Position numbers and translations under genes: made by a program
NCBI GenBank assembly: GCA_016191785.1
Contig: JACPVJ010000033.1
Location: forward strand, 1 to 64,000
Length of the DNA stretch: 64,000 nt
From: Myxococcales bacterium
Lineage (GTDB): Bacteria > Myxococcota_A > Polyangia > Polyangiales > Polyangiaceae
Reading direction: 5' to 3'
Notes under the pieces: generated by a model
The model's database searches: none
Told to the model about the DNA's origin: nothing
The model's input: the letters and a program-made list of their open reading frames with translations, nothing else
In this document: positions 1 to 8,344 of the stretch, piece after piece
Layout: each line of letters begins with the position of its first letter
Numbering within the stretch: position 1 is the first letter of the stretch

Positions 1-142
1 CTGCGATCACGCCTGCGATCACGGCTGCGATCACGCCCGCGATCGCGCCCGCGGTCACGCCCGCGGTCACGCCCGCGATCACGCCCGCGGTCACGCCCGC
101 GGTCACGCCCGCGGTCACGCCCGCGATCACGCCCGCGATCAC
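1..142. repeat. Tandem 12-bp repeat array at window edge
   Basis: About a dozen head-to-tail copies of a 12-base unit (consensus CGATCACGCCCG, often CGGTCACGCCCG) run from the left edge to about 142. There are no spacers, so this is a simple tandem array. One plus frame reads a degenerate A-(I/V)-T-P tetrapeptide and one minus frame reads V-(I/T)-A-G, both open to the edge, so it could belong to a low-complexity coding region lying mostly outside the window. No start or family-level signal is visible. Confidence 0.85.
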
Positions 143-306
143 GCGAGCAGCAGGCCGAGCGCGCGACGCTCGCCCGCGCGGGGCGCGAGCGGGGCCCGCT
201 GCTGACGAGGGGCGCTCGGGTCGAGGTCGCGCGAGTCGGTCTCGCCGGCGAGCGACTCGGCGTAGAAGCCGTCGAGGAGGCCGGGGTTGCGGCCCGCCGG
301 AACATG
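139..306 (-). pseudogene. Coding-like fragment without a start codon
   Basis: A minus-strand frame is open for 55 codons from 306 to a TGA at 141-139. Nearly every codon ends in G or C, like the real genes here, and the peptide looks natural (it contains PGLLDGFYAESLAGETDS). A TAG lies immediately upstream in frame and there is no ATG, GTG or TTG inside. It therefore cannot be translated conventionally in full. I read it as the 3' remnant of a gene cut off by the divergent hydrolase gene and by the tandem array that begins at its stop. Chance openness in GC-rich DNA remains possible. No family is recognised. Confidence 0.35.
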
Positions 307-313
307 CTACGCT
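287..313 (+). promoter_or_regulatory. Promoter-like boxes just before the hydrolase gene
   Basis: TTGCGG at 287-292 and TACGCT at 308-313 are separated by 15 bp. The -10-like box ends 8 nt before GTG 322 and overlaps the alternative ATG at 304, so this arrangement favours GTG 322 as the start and a nearly leaderless transcript. It fits the window-wide pattern. Confidence 0.45.
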
Positions 314-321
314 CCCCGGCC

Positions 322-1152
322 GTGACCGAGCGGCAGTACCGCGACGTCTTGGCTCGCGGGGTCCGTCTGCGGGTACTGGAAGAAGGACGGGGGCAGCCCG
401 TGCTCTACCTGCACGGGCTCCACCTCGACCACTCGACCTGGGACGCGCTCTGCTCGACCTTGGGCTCGAGCTTCCAGCACGTGGTGCCCGACCTCCCGGG
501 GTTCGGAGAGAGCGAGAAGCCGCCGCCGGCGCGCTTCGGCTACGACGTCGACGCGTTCACCGATGCCATCGTCGACCTGTACGGCGCCCTGGGCCTCGGG
601 CGAGCGGTGGTGGTGGGGCACGGCCTCGGCGGCACCATCGCCATCACGCTGGCCGCCCGGCACCCCGAGCTGGTCGCCAAGCTGGTGCTGATCGACGCGG
701 CGTGGAACGCGGTCGAGGCGAGCCTGGCAACCCGCATCGCGTCCATGCCGCTGCTCGGCGGCCTGGTGGTGAAGCAGCTGCTGGGCCGGACCGGCTTCCG
801 CGCCTTCTTCACGGGCTCGGTGTTCGGAGCGGGCTCCACCATCGATGCGGCGCGGATCGATCGCTACTACCAGCTGTTCAACACGCCGGCGGCGCGGGGC
901 AGCGCTCTCGCCACGCTGCGGGCCACCGCCGACGCCCGCGCCATCACGGCCCTCACCCCGCGCGTCGAGAAGCCGACGCTGGTGCTCTGGGGCCGACACG
1001 ACCGACTCTGCCCGGCAGCGCTCGGGCAGCGCCTGTCTCGGGAGATCCGCGGCGCGCGGCTCGAGCTGTTCGACGCCGGGCACTGCCCGCAGGAAGAGCG
1101 CCCGGAGCAGGTCGGCGCCGCGATCCGGCGTTTCGTCGCCGAGGAACGCTGA
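322..1152 (+). CDS. Alpha/beta-hydrolase fold protein lacking the nucleophile Ser
   Basis: This is a 276-residue protein from GTG 322; an upstream in-frame ATG at 304 would add six residues. It has the alpha/beta-hydrolase layout: an oxyanion-type HG segment (LYLHGLHLDHSTW), the nucleophile elbow, a conserved acid in LVLWGRHDRLCP and a terminal His in FDAGHCPQEERPEQV. The elbow reads VVGHGLGG instead of the usual GHSLGG, so Gly (codon GGC) stands where the catalytic Ser (often AGC) is expected. Classical Ser hydrolase chemistry should therefore be lost. It may be a non-catalytic or altered member, or the result of a single-base change. It is followed 43 nt later by transporter genes, so co-transcription is possible. 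Confidence 0.85.
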   Translation: MTERQYRDVLARGVRLRVLEEGRGQPVLYLHGLHLDHSTWDALCSTLGSSFQHVVPDLPGFGESEKPPPARFGYDVDAFTDAIVDLYGALGLGRAVVVGHGLGGTIAITLAARHPELVAKLVLIDAAWNAVEASLATRIASMPLLGGLVVKQLLGRTGFRAFFTGSVFGAGSTIDAARIDRYYQLFNTPAARGSALATLRATADARAITALTPRVEKPTLVLWGRHDRLCPAALGQRLSREIRGARLELFDAGHCPQEERPEQVGAAIRRFVAEER

Positions 1153-1195
1153 GCCGCTTTCGACGCGGCCCCGGGGAGGGTAAGAAGGGTCGAAA

Positions 1196-2062
1196 GTGTT
1201 GGACCCGCGAGCCTTCCGCCGCTTTCAGAAGAACCGAGGGGCCGTGTTCGGCACCGGCTTGGTCGTGGTGCTCGTGCTGTTCGCGGTGCTCGGTCCGCTC
1301 TTGGCCGGCCACGACCCGAACCTGAGCGACTTCACGGGGGGCCGGGCGGCGGACGGCAGCATCGCCGGGCCGAGCGGGCGGCACCTGCTCGGGGTCGACC
1401 CCCTGCTGCGCGACTCGTTCAGTCGCCTCGCCCACGGCGCGCGCATCTCGCTCTTGGTGGCCTTCTTCGCCACCACCATCAGCATCGTGGTCGGGGCCGC
1501 CGTCGGGCTGGCCAGCGGCTACGCCGAGGGGACGCGGGGCCAGTCCGTCGACACCTTCTTGATGCGCGCGGTCGACGTCGGGCTCTCGTTCCCCTACCTG
1601 CTGTTGGTGATGGCCATCGGCGCGGCGGTGGGCGAGACGACCATCGTCACCATCCTGATGGTGCTCGGGCTGACCAGCTGGTTCGGCACCGCGCGCATCA
1701 TCCGAAGCAAGACCATCCAAGTTCGCCACCTCGACTTCATCGTCGCCTCGCGGGCCCTCGGCCAGTCCACGCCTGCGATCTTGCTGCGGCACATCTTGCC
1801 GAACGTGGCAGGACCGCTCATCGTGATCGCTTCGGCGTCGGTCGCTCAGATGATCATCGCCGAGAGCGTCTTGTCCTACCTGCAGGTCGGGCTGCCACCG
1901 CCCACGGCGACCTGGGGCCGGATGCTGCTCGAGGGGCAACGCTTCTACACCGTGGCGCCGCGGCTGGTGCTCGCGCCGGGCATCTTGATCTTCCTGGCAG
2001 TCCTGGGCTTCAACCTCTTGGGAGAGGGGCTGCGCGATGCGCTCGATCCGCACGAAGATTGA
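1196..2062 (+). CDS. ABC transporter permease, DppC/OppC family
   Basis: This 288-residue inner-membrane permease of the peptide/nickel importer class starts at GTG 1196 behind a GGAGGG-containing leader. The N-terminal helix (VVVLVLFAVLGPLLAGHD) and the D-P-L-R-D segment after the first periplasmic loop are typical of DppC. The EAA loop that docks the ATPase is present (ASRALGQSTPAILLRHILPN). It would move di- or oligopeptides or a related solute with the permease at 3794 and the binding lipoprotein whose gene overlaps its end by 26 nt. No ATPase gene lies in this operon, so the transporter must borrow ATPases encoded elsewhere. Confidence 0.93.
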   Translation: MLDPRAFRRFQKNRGAVFGTGLVVVLVLFAVLGPLLAGHDPNLSDFTGGRAADGSIAGPSGRHLLGVDPLLRDSFSRLAHGARISLLVAFFATTISIVVGAAVGLASGYAEGTRGQSVDTFLMRAVDVGLSFPYLLLVMAIGAAVGETTIVTILMVLGLTSWFGTARIIRSKTIQVRHLDFIVASRALGQSTPAILLRHILPNVAGPLIVIASASVAQMIIAESVLSYLQVGLPPPTATWGRMLLEGQRFYTVAPRLVLAPGILIFLAVLGFNLLGEGLRDALDPHED

Positions 2063-3794
2063 GCTCTTGGGCGGGCTGGCCCTGACCTGGGGCTGCAGCA
2101 CGGGGGTCGCCCCACCCATCGGCGAGGCGCGCGAGGGGCCGCCGCAGCAGGGCGGCGTGCTCCGGACGGCGTTCTTCACCGACGTGCGTGGGCTGGACGC
2201 CGCCACGGCGTTCGACACCGCGGCCAGCGCCATCGAGTCCTTGGTCTACGACGGGCTGGTCACCTACGACGACGAGGGCAAGCTCGTGCCGCAGCTCGCC
2301 GAGCGCATCGACATTTCGCCGGACGGCAAGCGCTACGTGTTCCCGCTCCGTCGCGGCGTGCTCTTCCACGACGGGGCCGAGCTCACCGCCGCAGACGTGA
2401 AGCGGAGCATCCAGCGCGCGTTGCACGTGAAGACTCCGTGCCCGGTGCCTTCTTACTACGAGCGCATCGTCGGCTTCGCGACGTACCACGACGGGAAGAC
2501 CGAGGACCTCGCCGGCGTGAAGCTGGACGGCGACTATCAGATCACGATCGAGCTCACCGAGCCCGACGCGACCTTCTTGCACATCATGGCGCTGCCCATC
2601 GTCGCGCCGGTGTGTGCGAGCGCGGGCAAGGTCTGGGAGCGCTCGTTCGCCTCGAAGCCCTGCGGGGCGGGCCCGTTCAAGGTGACGCGCTACGAGAACG
2701 GCCAGATCATCAAGCTGGTCCGCCACGACGGCTACTGGGAGAAGGGCAAGCCCCACCTCGACGGCATCGAGTGGTTCCTGTCGATGCAGAGCTTCACCCA
2801 GCGCTTCAAGTTCGAGCAGGGCGATCTGGACTACATTCGCGAGCTCAGCGAGGCGGACAGCCTGCTTTATCGGACCTCCCCCGCGTGGCGTGGGCGGGGC
2901 GCCTGGGAGCCTTCGCTGACCACCGGCGGCACCTTCATGAACACCGAGATGGCCCCGTTCGACAACCGCCACGTGCGTCGCGCGGTCAGCTACGCCATCG
3001 ACCGCGAGCAGCTGGCCAGCGTGCGCCCAGGGCACGTGAGCGCCCACGCCAAGATGGTCCCGAACGTGCTGATCGCGCCCGAGCCCGGCTACCCCCAGCA
3101 GACCTTCGACTACGAGCGGGCCCTGGAAGAGATGCGCCTCGCCGGCTACGCCTACGATCCGAAGACCGGACAGGGCGGGTATCCGAAAGAGATCGCGTAC
3201 CTGGCCATCCTGGATTCGTATGCCCAGACCGCCGCCGAGATCTACCAGCAGCAGCTGGCGAAGATCGGCCTTCGACTGAAGATCCAGGTGGTCGGCTGGC
3301 CCACGTTCCTGGCCAAGACCAGTCGCCGCAAGACCGCACAGATGGGGTTTGCCGGCTGGCACGCCGACTTCCCCGACGCCTCGACCTTCTTCGAGCCGAT
3401 CTTGGCGACCAAGAGCATCCAGGACGAAGAGAGCCAGAACGCCGCCTTCTTCTCCCACAAGCCGCTGGACGACCTGCTCGACCGGGCCCGGCGCTCGACC
3501 GACGAGGCCGAGCGCAAGAGCTTGTACCGGCAGGCCGAGGAGATCGTCGTTCAAGAGGCCCCGTGGGCCACGTCGTACACCTACAGCTACCTCGAGCTCT
3601 GGCAGCCCTACGTCCACGGCTACAAGCCGCACCCGGTGCTGAGCCAGCACCTGCGCAACGCCTGGCTCGACCGGGCTCAGAAGAAGCTGGCAGCGGCCGA
3701 TTGCTCGCGCGGCCATCGCCTGCTCGATCGGCTCACCTGCCCTAGGCCGAGACGTGCACCGACCACCCTGGCGCTGGCGAGGGGGTTCCGCTGA
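2037..3794 (+). CDS. Dpp/Opp-type solute-binding lipoprotein
   Basis: This 585-residue family 5 extracellular solute-binding protein starts with a lipoprotein signal ending in LTWGC (Cys20). The family core follows: early GGVLRTAF, the repeated L-x-Y-D-G-L-V region, LVPQLAERIDISPDGKRYVF and a DVKRSIQRAL segment. It should deliver peptides or other solutes to the permeases encoded on either side. The gene overlaps the upstream permease by 26 nt and the downstream one by one nucleotide (TGATG). The last ~30 residues are Arg/Leu-rich and not typical of the family, so the C-terminus may have been extended by a late frameshift or loss of a stop. Confidence 0.92.
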   Translation: MRSIRTKIELLGGLALTWGCSTGVAPPIGEAREGPPQQGGVLRTAFFTDVRGLDAATAFDTAASAIESLVYDGLVTYDDEGKLVPQLAERIDISPDGKRYVFPLRRGVLFHDGAELTAADVKRSIQRALHVKTPCPVPSYYERIVGFATYHDGKTEDLAGVKLDGDYQITIELTEPDATFLHIMALPIVAPVCASAGKVWERSFASKPCGAGPFKVTRYENGQIIKLVRHDGYWEKGKPHLDGIEWFLSMQSFTQRFKFEQGDLDYIRELSEADSLLYRTSPAWRGRGAWEPSLTTGGTFMNTEMAPFDNRHVRRAVSYAIDREQLASVRPGHVSAHAKMVPNVLIAPEPGYPQQTFDYERALEEMRLAGYAYDPKTGQGGYPKEIAYLAILDSYAQTAAEIYQQQLAKIGLRLKIQVVGWPTFLAKTSRRKTAQMGFAGWHADFPDASTFFEPILATKSIQDEESQNAAFFSHKPLDDLLDRARRSTDEAERKSLYRQAEEIVVQEAPWATSYTYSYLELWQPYVHGYKPHPVLSQHLRNAWLDRAQKKLAAADCSRGHRLLDRLTCPRPRRAPTTLALARGFR

Positions 3795-4780
3795 TGCTGG
3801 CCTTCCTCGGACGCCGCTTGCTCTGGTCGCTGTTCACGGTGTGGGCGGTCGTGACCGCGACCTTCTTCATCTACAACGTGCTGCCCGAAGATCCGGCCCG
3901 GGTGATCGCCGGCCCTCAGGCGCGGCCCGCCGACGTCGCTCGGATTCGCACCCAGCTCGGGCTCGATCGGCCGGTGCACGTCCGCTACGGGCTCTACATG
4001 AAGAACCTGGTGCGGCCGCCGGCCGAGACCAAGGACGACGCGGTGTGGAAGGTGGGGCCGCTCCGGATCGACCTCGGGGTCAGCTATCTGAAGCGCAAGC
4101 CGGTCACGCAGCTGCTCTCCAAGGCGCTTCCTCCCACGCTCCTCGTCGGCTTCTTGGCGTTGATCATCGAGGTGGGCATCGGAGCGGCAGCCGGGGTCCT
4201 GGCCGCCATGAAGCGCCACGGCCTGCTCGACTACGGGACGGTGACCCTGACGCTGGTCGGCATCAGCGCGCCCACCTTCCTCACCGGGCTCCTGCTCCAG
4301 CACTTCTTCGCGCGCGAGCTCCGCCTGTTCCCGCTCGACGGCTACGGTCAGACCAGCGCCGAGCAGCTGCACTCGGCCTTCCTGCCCGCCCTGACCTTGG
4401 GCCTGTACGGCGCGGCGTACTACACGCGGCTCGTGCGGGACGAGATGATCACCCTGCTCAAAGAGGACTACATCCGCACTGCGCGGGCCAAGGGTCAGCG
4501 CGAGTGGGTGGTGATCGTCCGGCACGCGCTGCGCAACGCGCTGATGCCGCTGGTCACCGTGGTCGGCCTCAGCATGGGCGGCCTGGTCGGCGGCGCGATC
4601 GTGACCGAGAAGATCTTCCGCTGGCCGGGGATCGGCTCGCTCAGCGTGGACGCCATCGTCGAGCGCGACGGGCCGGTGATCATGGGGGTGGTGATCCTGT
4701 TCTCGACGGTGGTGGTCGCCGCGAACTTCCTGGTCGACCTGTCGTACGCCGTGCTCGACCCACGCATCCGCAAGCGCTGA
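3794..4780 (+). CDS. ABC transporter permease, DppB/OppB family
   Basis: This 328-residue permease partners the DppC-like protein. It has the family's N-terminal helix, the long periplasmic segment and the EAA loop (RTARAKGQREWVVIVRHAL), then the R-W-P-G-I-G-S-L motif near the C-terminus. The ATG overlaps the stop of the binding-protein gene, so translation is probably coupled. The gene order C-permease, binding protein, B-permease is unusual for this family, where the permeases normally adjoin in B-C order followed by the D and F ATPases. Confidence 0.93.
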   Translation: MLAFLGRRLLWSLFTVWAVVTATFFIYNVLPEDPARVIAGPQARPADVARIRTQLGLDRPVHVRYGLYMKNLVRPPAETKDDAVWKVGPLRIDLGVSYLKRKPVTQLLSKALPPTLLVGFLALIIEVGIGAAAGVLAAMKRHGLLDYGTVTLTLVGISAPTFLTGLLLQHFFARELRLFPLDGYGQTSAEQLHSAFLPALTLGLYGAAYYTRLVRDEMITLLKEDYIRTARAKGQREWVVIVRHALRNALMPLVTVVGLSMGGLVGGAIVTEKIFRWPGIGSLSVDAIVERDGPVIMGVVILFSTVVVAANFLVDLSYAVLDPRIRKR

Positions 4781-4834
4781 AAAACCGCACGAAACTTGCG
4801 AACTTCACCCGGTGCCGCGCATGCTCGGAGGCCC

Positions 4835-5785
4835 GTGCGGCTCGCTCTGTCCCTCTTGCCCTGGCTCCTGGCCGGTTGCGTCGGTTCCCAGCCGCCAGCT
4901 CCCTTGCCGGCGCCTGCCCCGCAGCCCCTCCGAGCGGCCGAGTCCACGCCCCCGACCCGAGCGGTCGCCAGCGAGCCGCTGGCCGTGGAGCGCCCGGTGG
5001 CCGACCCCCCTCGGGCCCCCGAGCCGCGGGTCTTCAGTCAGCCCCTGGCGGCGCGGAGCGAGACGCGCGCAGCGGTGTTGCTCTACCACGCGTTCAATCG
5101 CGGCGCGCAGCCCCTCAGCGTGCGCGCCAAGGACTTCGACGCCCAGCTCGCCTGGCTTTCGGACCACGGCGTCGAGATCGTGAGCGTGACCGAGCTCATC
5201 GACTTCCTCGAGGGCAAGCGGGCTTTGCCAGCACGGGTGGCGGTGATCAGCATCGACGACGGCCTGATCAGCGTCTACACCCAGGCCTGGCCCATCCTGA
5301 AGGCGCGGCGCGTTCGCTTCTCGCTCGGCATCCCCACCGGCATGCTCGAAGATCCCAAGAACGCCCCGGTCATGACGTGGGATCAGGTGCGCGAGATGGT
5401 CGCGTCGGGCTTGTGCGAGATCGCGAGCCACGGCCACATGCATCGGCGGCTGGTGAACCTCTCGGGCAAGCGCCAGTGGGAAGAGCTCGAGCTGAGCCGC
5501 GACCTGATCACCGAGCGCATCGGCACGCCGCCGGTCGCCTACTACTACCCGCTCGGCGCGTACGACCCTCCGAGCGCCGACGCGGTGAAGAAGGCCGGCT
5601 ACCGCGCGGCGTTTCGCGCCACCGGCGCACCGATCGCCGCCGGCTCGGGCTCGCACTTCTGGCTGCCGCGAGTGAGCATCTTTCACGGGGAAAGCGCGGG
5701 CGTGCTCTCGCACTACTATGGCGCGAAGTTCATGGGGCAGGTCCGCTACCGCGAGAGCCATGACCCCGGGGTCGGCTCGCGCTGA
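4835..5785 (+). CDS. Polysaccharide deacetylase-family lipoprotein
   Basis: This 316-residue protein starts at GTG 4835; a TTG at 4796 in the same frame is less likely because it would precede the signal. The lipobox is LAGC, followed by a Pro/Ala-rich linker of about 75 residues. The NodB-type catalytic domain shows VLLYHAFN, the metal-binding VISIDDG motif, the SHGHMHRRL histidine motif and a VAYYYPLGAYD segment. It probably removes N-acetyl or O-acetyl groups from a cell-wall or extracellular polysaccharide in the periplasm or on the outer membrane. It follows the transporter by 54 nt and ends in an inverted repeat shared with the convergent neighbour. Confidence 0.88.
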   Translation: MRLALSLLPWLLAGCVGSQPPAPLPAPAPQPLRAAESTPPTRAVASEPLAVERPVADPPRAPEPRVFSQPLAARSETRAAVLLYHAFNRGAQPLSVRAKDFDAQLAWLSDHGVEIVSVTELIDFLEGKRALPARVAVISIDDGLISVYTQAWPILKARRVRFSLGIPTGMLEDPKNAPVMTWDQVREMVASGLCEIASHGHMHRRLVNLSGKRQWEELELSRDLITERIGTPPVAYYYPLGAYDPPSADAVKKAGYRAAFRATGAPIAAGSGSHFWLPRVSIFHGESAGVLSHYYGAKFMGQVRYRESHDPGVGSR

Positions 5786-5803
5786 AGCGCCGGTGGAGCT
5801 TCA
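5783..5803. terminator. Stop-overlapping inverted repeat between convergent genes
   Basis: TGAAGC at 5783-5788 pairs with GCTTCA at 5798-5803 around a 9-nt loop. The outer arms contain the TGA stops of both convergent genes. There is no U-tract, so any terminator would be weak or bidirectional. Confidence 0.4.
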
Positions 5804-8272
5804 GTTCGAGGGGAACGATGCCGTGGGCGGCTTGCCGGTTCCCGCGGGCGGCGGCGGAAGCGGCGCCGGCGGCGGTGGCGGTGGCGGCTTGGGAGCGACC
5901 GCCACGGGCTTGGGCGCCGGCTTCACCACGGGCGCCGGTGGCTTTGCGGCCACCGGCTCGGGCTTCACGGGCTCGGGCTTCGCGACCGCGGGCTCGGGCT
6001 TCACGGGCTCGGGCTTCGCGACCGCGGGCTCGGGCTTCGCGGGCCCGGGCTCGGCCGTGGGCGCCGCGGCCGTGGGCTCGGGGGTCGGCGTGGCAACCGG
6101 CGGCGCGACCTTGGGCGTGGGCGCGGGCGTGGGCGTGGGCGTGGCGGCGGGCTTGACGGGGCCGGGCCCTGGAAGCGCCGCGGCAGAACCCGACGCTTCG
6201 GGCTCCAGCCGCTGCGAGGCCCGCCACGCCGCGAACAGGGCGATGGCCAACCCGAAGCCGGTGATCACCGCCACGTAGCGCACGAACTTGGCGCGCCGCG
6301 CTTCTTGCTCGGGGGTGATCGAGTGGCGCGGATGGGCCTCGACCAGATCGTGGTGCTCGTCCGGCGGCGGGGCCTTGGCCGGGCCGCCCTCGTACTTTCC
6401 CTCGTCACCCTCGGCGAAGAAGCGCAGGTGACCGTGCCACGAATCGTCCGCGCTCTTGGGCTTGTCGGGCGCGGCCGCGCCCGGCTCGGGCTCTGCCTTC
6501 GGCGGCGCGTCGCCGGCCGCGATCGCCGCGAGGGCCGCGCTGGCTTCGGCCTCGGCGCTGGGCAGCGTCGCGGCGTCGCGCTTCTGCGTCTCGGCGTCAC
6601 GCTTCTGCGCTGCGGGAGTCGCGCGCACGGTCTCGGGGGATTCGGTCTTCCGGTTCTTCTTCTTCGCTGCCGCGGCGCGTTTCTTACTCACGTCGTCCTC
6701 CTGAGCCGAGTCTGGCGCTGCTGCAGTCGCCGCCGCACTGACTGGTGCATTCGTTCCTTCGTCGTCTTTCCGCGCCGGAAACGGGATCACCTTCGCGGGC
6801 ACGATGGGAGTCGCTGCGGCCCGCGCTTCGGGGGTCTCGCGGGTCGTCGTCGCCGGCGCCGACTGCGCCGCGCTGGTCGCGATCGCCACCGCAGCGCGGG
6901 CTTCGGGGGTGTCCGGCAGCGTGGTCTTCGGTGCGGCATCCGGCGGCGGAGGCCCGAGACCCATTTGCGTGCTCGAGAGCGAGGTCGGCGGACCGGCGCG
7001 CGTCTCGGGGGCGCGCGACACGGGGATCTCGACCGGCGGCACGACCATGCGGATCGGCCCCGAGTCCCGCGTGGCCGCCGCGCGGTCCGGAGGGTCGATA
7101 CCTGGCAGGGTGCGGGGCCCGACGCTGGGCGCTGCCCGCAACGGCACGTCGGGGGCAGGCGGCCGAACCGAGGGTGGCGGCGGCGCAGGGATCGCGCCGG
7201 GGCTCGCCTTTGGTTCGCTGCCGGGAACTTCGCCCACCACCAGCTCGCCCGAGGCACGCGAGAACGGCAGCGCGTCGCCGTCGGCGCTCGGCACGACGTC
7301 GTCGAGCGTGTCCTCGGCGTGCGAGGTCGAGGTGACGAGCAGCCCCTCGAAGAAGAGCTTGCTCACGGTGGAGAGCGTCGACAGGTCTTCGAACGGCGAG
7401 TCGTCCACCACGTCGAGCAGCGTTCGCCGACCGTCGAACAGGCGCAAAATACCGTTCAGCTCGTCGGGGATTTCCGCCAAACGCTCGACCAGCTGCTCGT
7501 GATCGATCTCGAAGTGGGTCGAGAGCGGGGGCAGCTGTTCGAGCAACCGGCCCCACTCGTCGACCCGACGCATGCCCTCCATCAAGAGGCCCTGCGTGGT
7601 GGTGGGCACGACGTCGTCGCACGACACGGCCTTGAACTCGACCTCGAAGCTTCCGCTGGCCCAGATCAGCGCACGGTAGATCGCCTCTTCGCCGCGGAGC
7701 CGACCGAGTCGTGCGTCCACGACCTTGCCGTCGCGGAAGAAGATCACCGCTTCGACCCGGCCCGAGCTGATGCGCGCCTCGCCGCTCTTCCGACTGACCT
7801 CGAAGGTCTGGATGATGTCCACCAGACCCATGTCGGACAGCGACCCCGAGAGGCGCGTGCGAGCGCCGGCGGGGGTGCTGGTGGCCATGCGCTCTTGCGT
7901 GCGCCGAGCCAAGAGCAGGTTCACCCGCGCGGTGAGCTCGCGCACGAAGATGGGTTTGGTCAGATAGTCTTCGACCCCCAGCTCGAGACCGCGGATCTTG
8001 TCCTCGATGGACTTCTGACTGGTCAGGAAGACCACGGGGATCTGGCTCAGATCCGGGTTCTGTTTCAGGCGTCGCACCAGCTCGTAGCCGTCGAGCGTGG
8101 GCAGGCGCGTGTCGGTCAGGATCAGATCCGGCGCGCCGTATTCGATCTTGGCCAACGCGTCGGCGCCGTCCAAGGCGGTGGTGACGCTATAGCCCGCCTT
8201 CTTGAGGCTGACCTCGAGCACCCGCACGCTGCGCGGGTCCGCATCGACCAGGAGGAGTTGCCGCTTTGCCAA
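5801..8272 (-). CDS. Membrane-anchored receiver-DUF4388 protein
   Basis: This 823-residue protein starts at TTG 8272. Residues 1-125 form a response-regulator receiver with the acidic pocket near Asp10, phospho-acceptor Asp54 (LTDTRLP), Thr84 and Lys106 (LTKP). Residues ~140-215 match the DUF4388/PATAN type ([30 protein letters not shown]), followed by a second alpha/beta region to ~315. A long Pro/Ala/Glu-rich segment leads to one membrane helix (about 675-695, [14 protein letters not shown]). The tail is a repetitive K-P-E-P-(V/A) stretch ending in poly-proline, likely periplasmic and wall-spanning. A receiver tied to the membrane without a DNA-binding output suggests control of motility, polarity or signalling complexes. 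A -10-like TAAGCT lies 33 nt upstream. Confidence 0.9.
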   Translation of the reverse strand: MAKRQLLLVDADPRSVRVLEVSLKKAGYSVTTALDGADALAKIEYGAPDLILTDTRLPTLDGYELVRRLKQNPDLSQIPVVFLTSQKSIEDKIRGLELGVEDYLTKPIFVRELTARVNLLLARRTQERMATSTPAGARTRLSGSLSDMGLVDIIQTFEVSRKSGEARISSGRVEAVIFFRDGKVVDARLGRLRGEEAIYRALIWASGSFEVEFKAVSCDDVVPTTTQGLLMEGMRRVDEWGRLLEQLPPLSTHFEIDHEQLVERLAEIPDELNGILRLFDGRRTLLDVVDDSPFEDLSTLSTVSKLFFEGLLVTSTSHAEDTLDDVVPSADGDALPFSRASGELVVGEVPGSEPKASPGAIPAPPPPSVRPPAPDVPLRAAPSVGPRTLPGIDPPDRAAATRDSGPIRMVVPPVEIPVSRAPETRAGPPTSLSSTQMGLGPPPPDAAPKTTLPDTPEARAAVAIATSAAQSAPATTTRETPEARAAATPIVPAKVIPFPARKDDEGTNAPVSAAATAAAPDSAQEDDVSKKRAAAAKKKNRKTESPETVRATPAAQKRDAETQKRDAATLPSAEAEASAALAAIAAGDAPPKAEPEPGAAAPDKPKSADDSWHGHLRFFAEGDEGKYEGGPAKAPPPDEHHDLVEAHPRHSITPEQEARRAKFVRYVAVITGFGLAIALFAAWRASQRLEPEASGSAAALPGPGPVKPAATPTPTPAPTPKVAPPVATPTPEPTAAAPTAEPGPAKPEPAVAKPEPVKPEPAVAKPEPVKPEPVAAKPPAPVVKPAPKPVAVAPKPPPPPPPAPLPPPPAGTGKPPTASFPSN
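5945..6045 (-). repeat. Internal repeats encoding the K-P-E-P tail
   Basis: Near-identical ~36-bp units (GGCTTCACGGGCTCGGGCTT followed by CGCGACCGCGGGCTC on the plus strand) repeat in tandem inside the 3' end of the receiver-DUF4388 gene. On the minus strand they encode (V/A)[10 protein letters not shown] units. Copy number is likely to vary by slippage without shifting frame. Confidence 0.8.
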
Positions 8273-8344
8273 TGGGCCGCTGTGACCTCGTGCTCAGGCG
8301 CCCCAAGCTTATAGCGAGGGAGTGAGCGCCGCGCCAGGGCAGCT

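Noticed and set aside
1..142. CRISPR array
   Set aside because: The unit is 12 bp, directly repeated with no spacers, and no cas genes are nearby.
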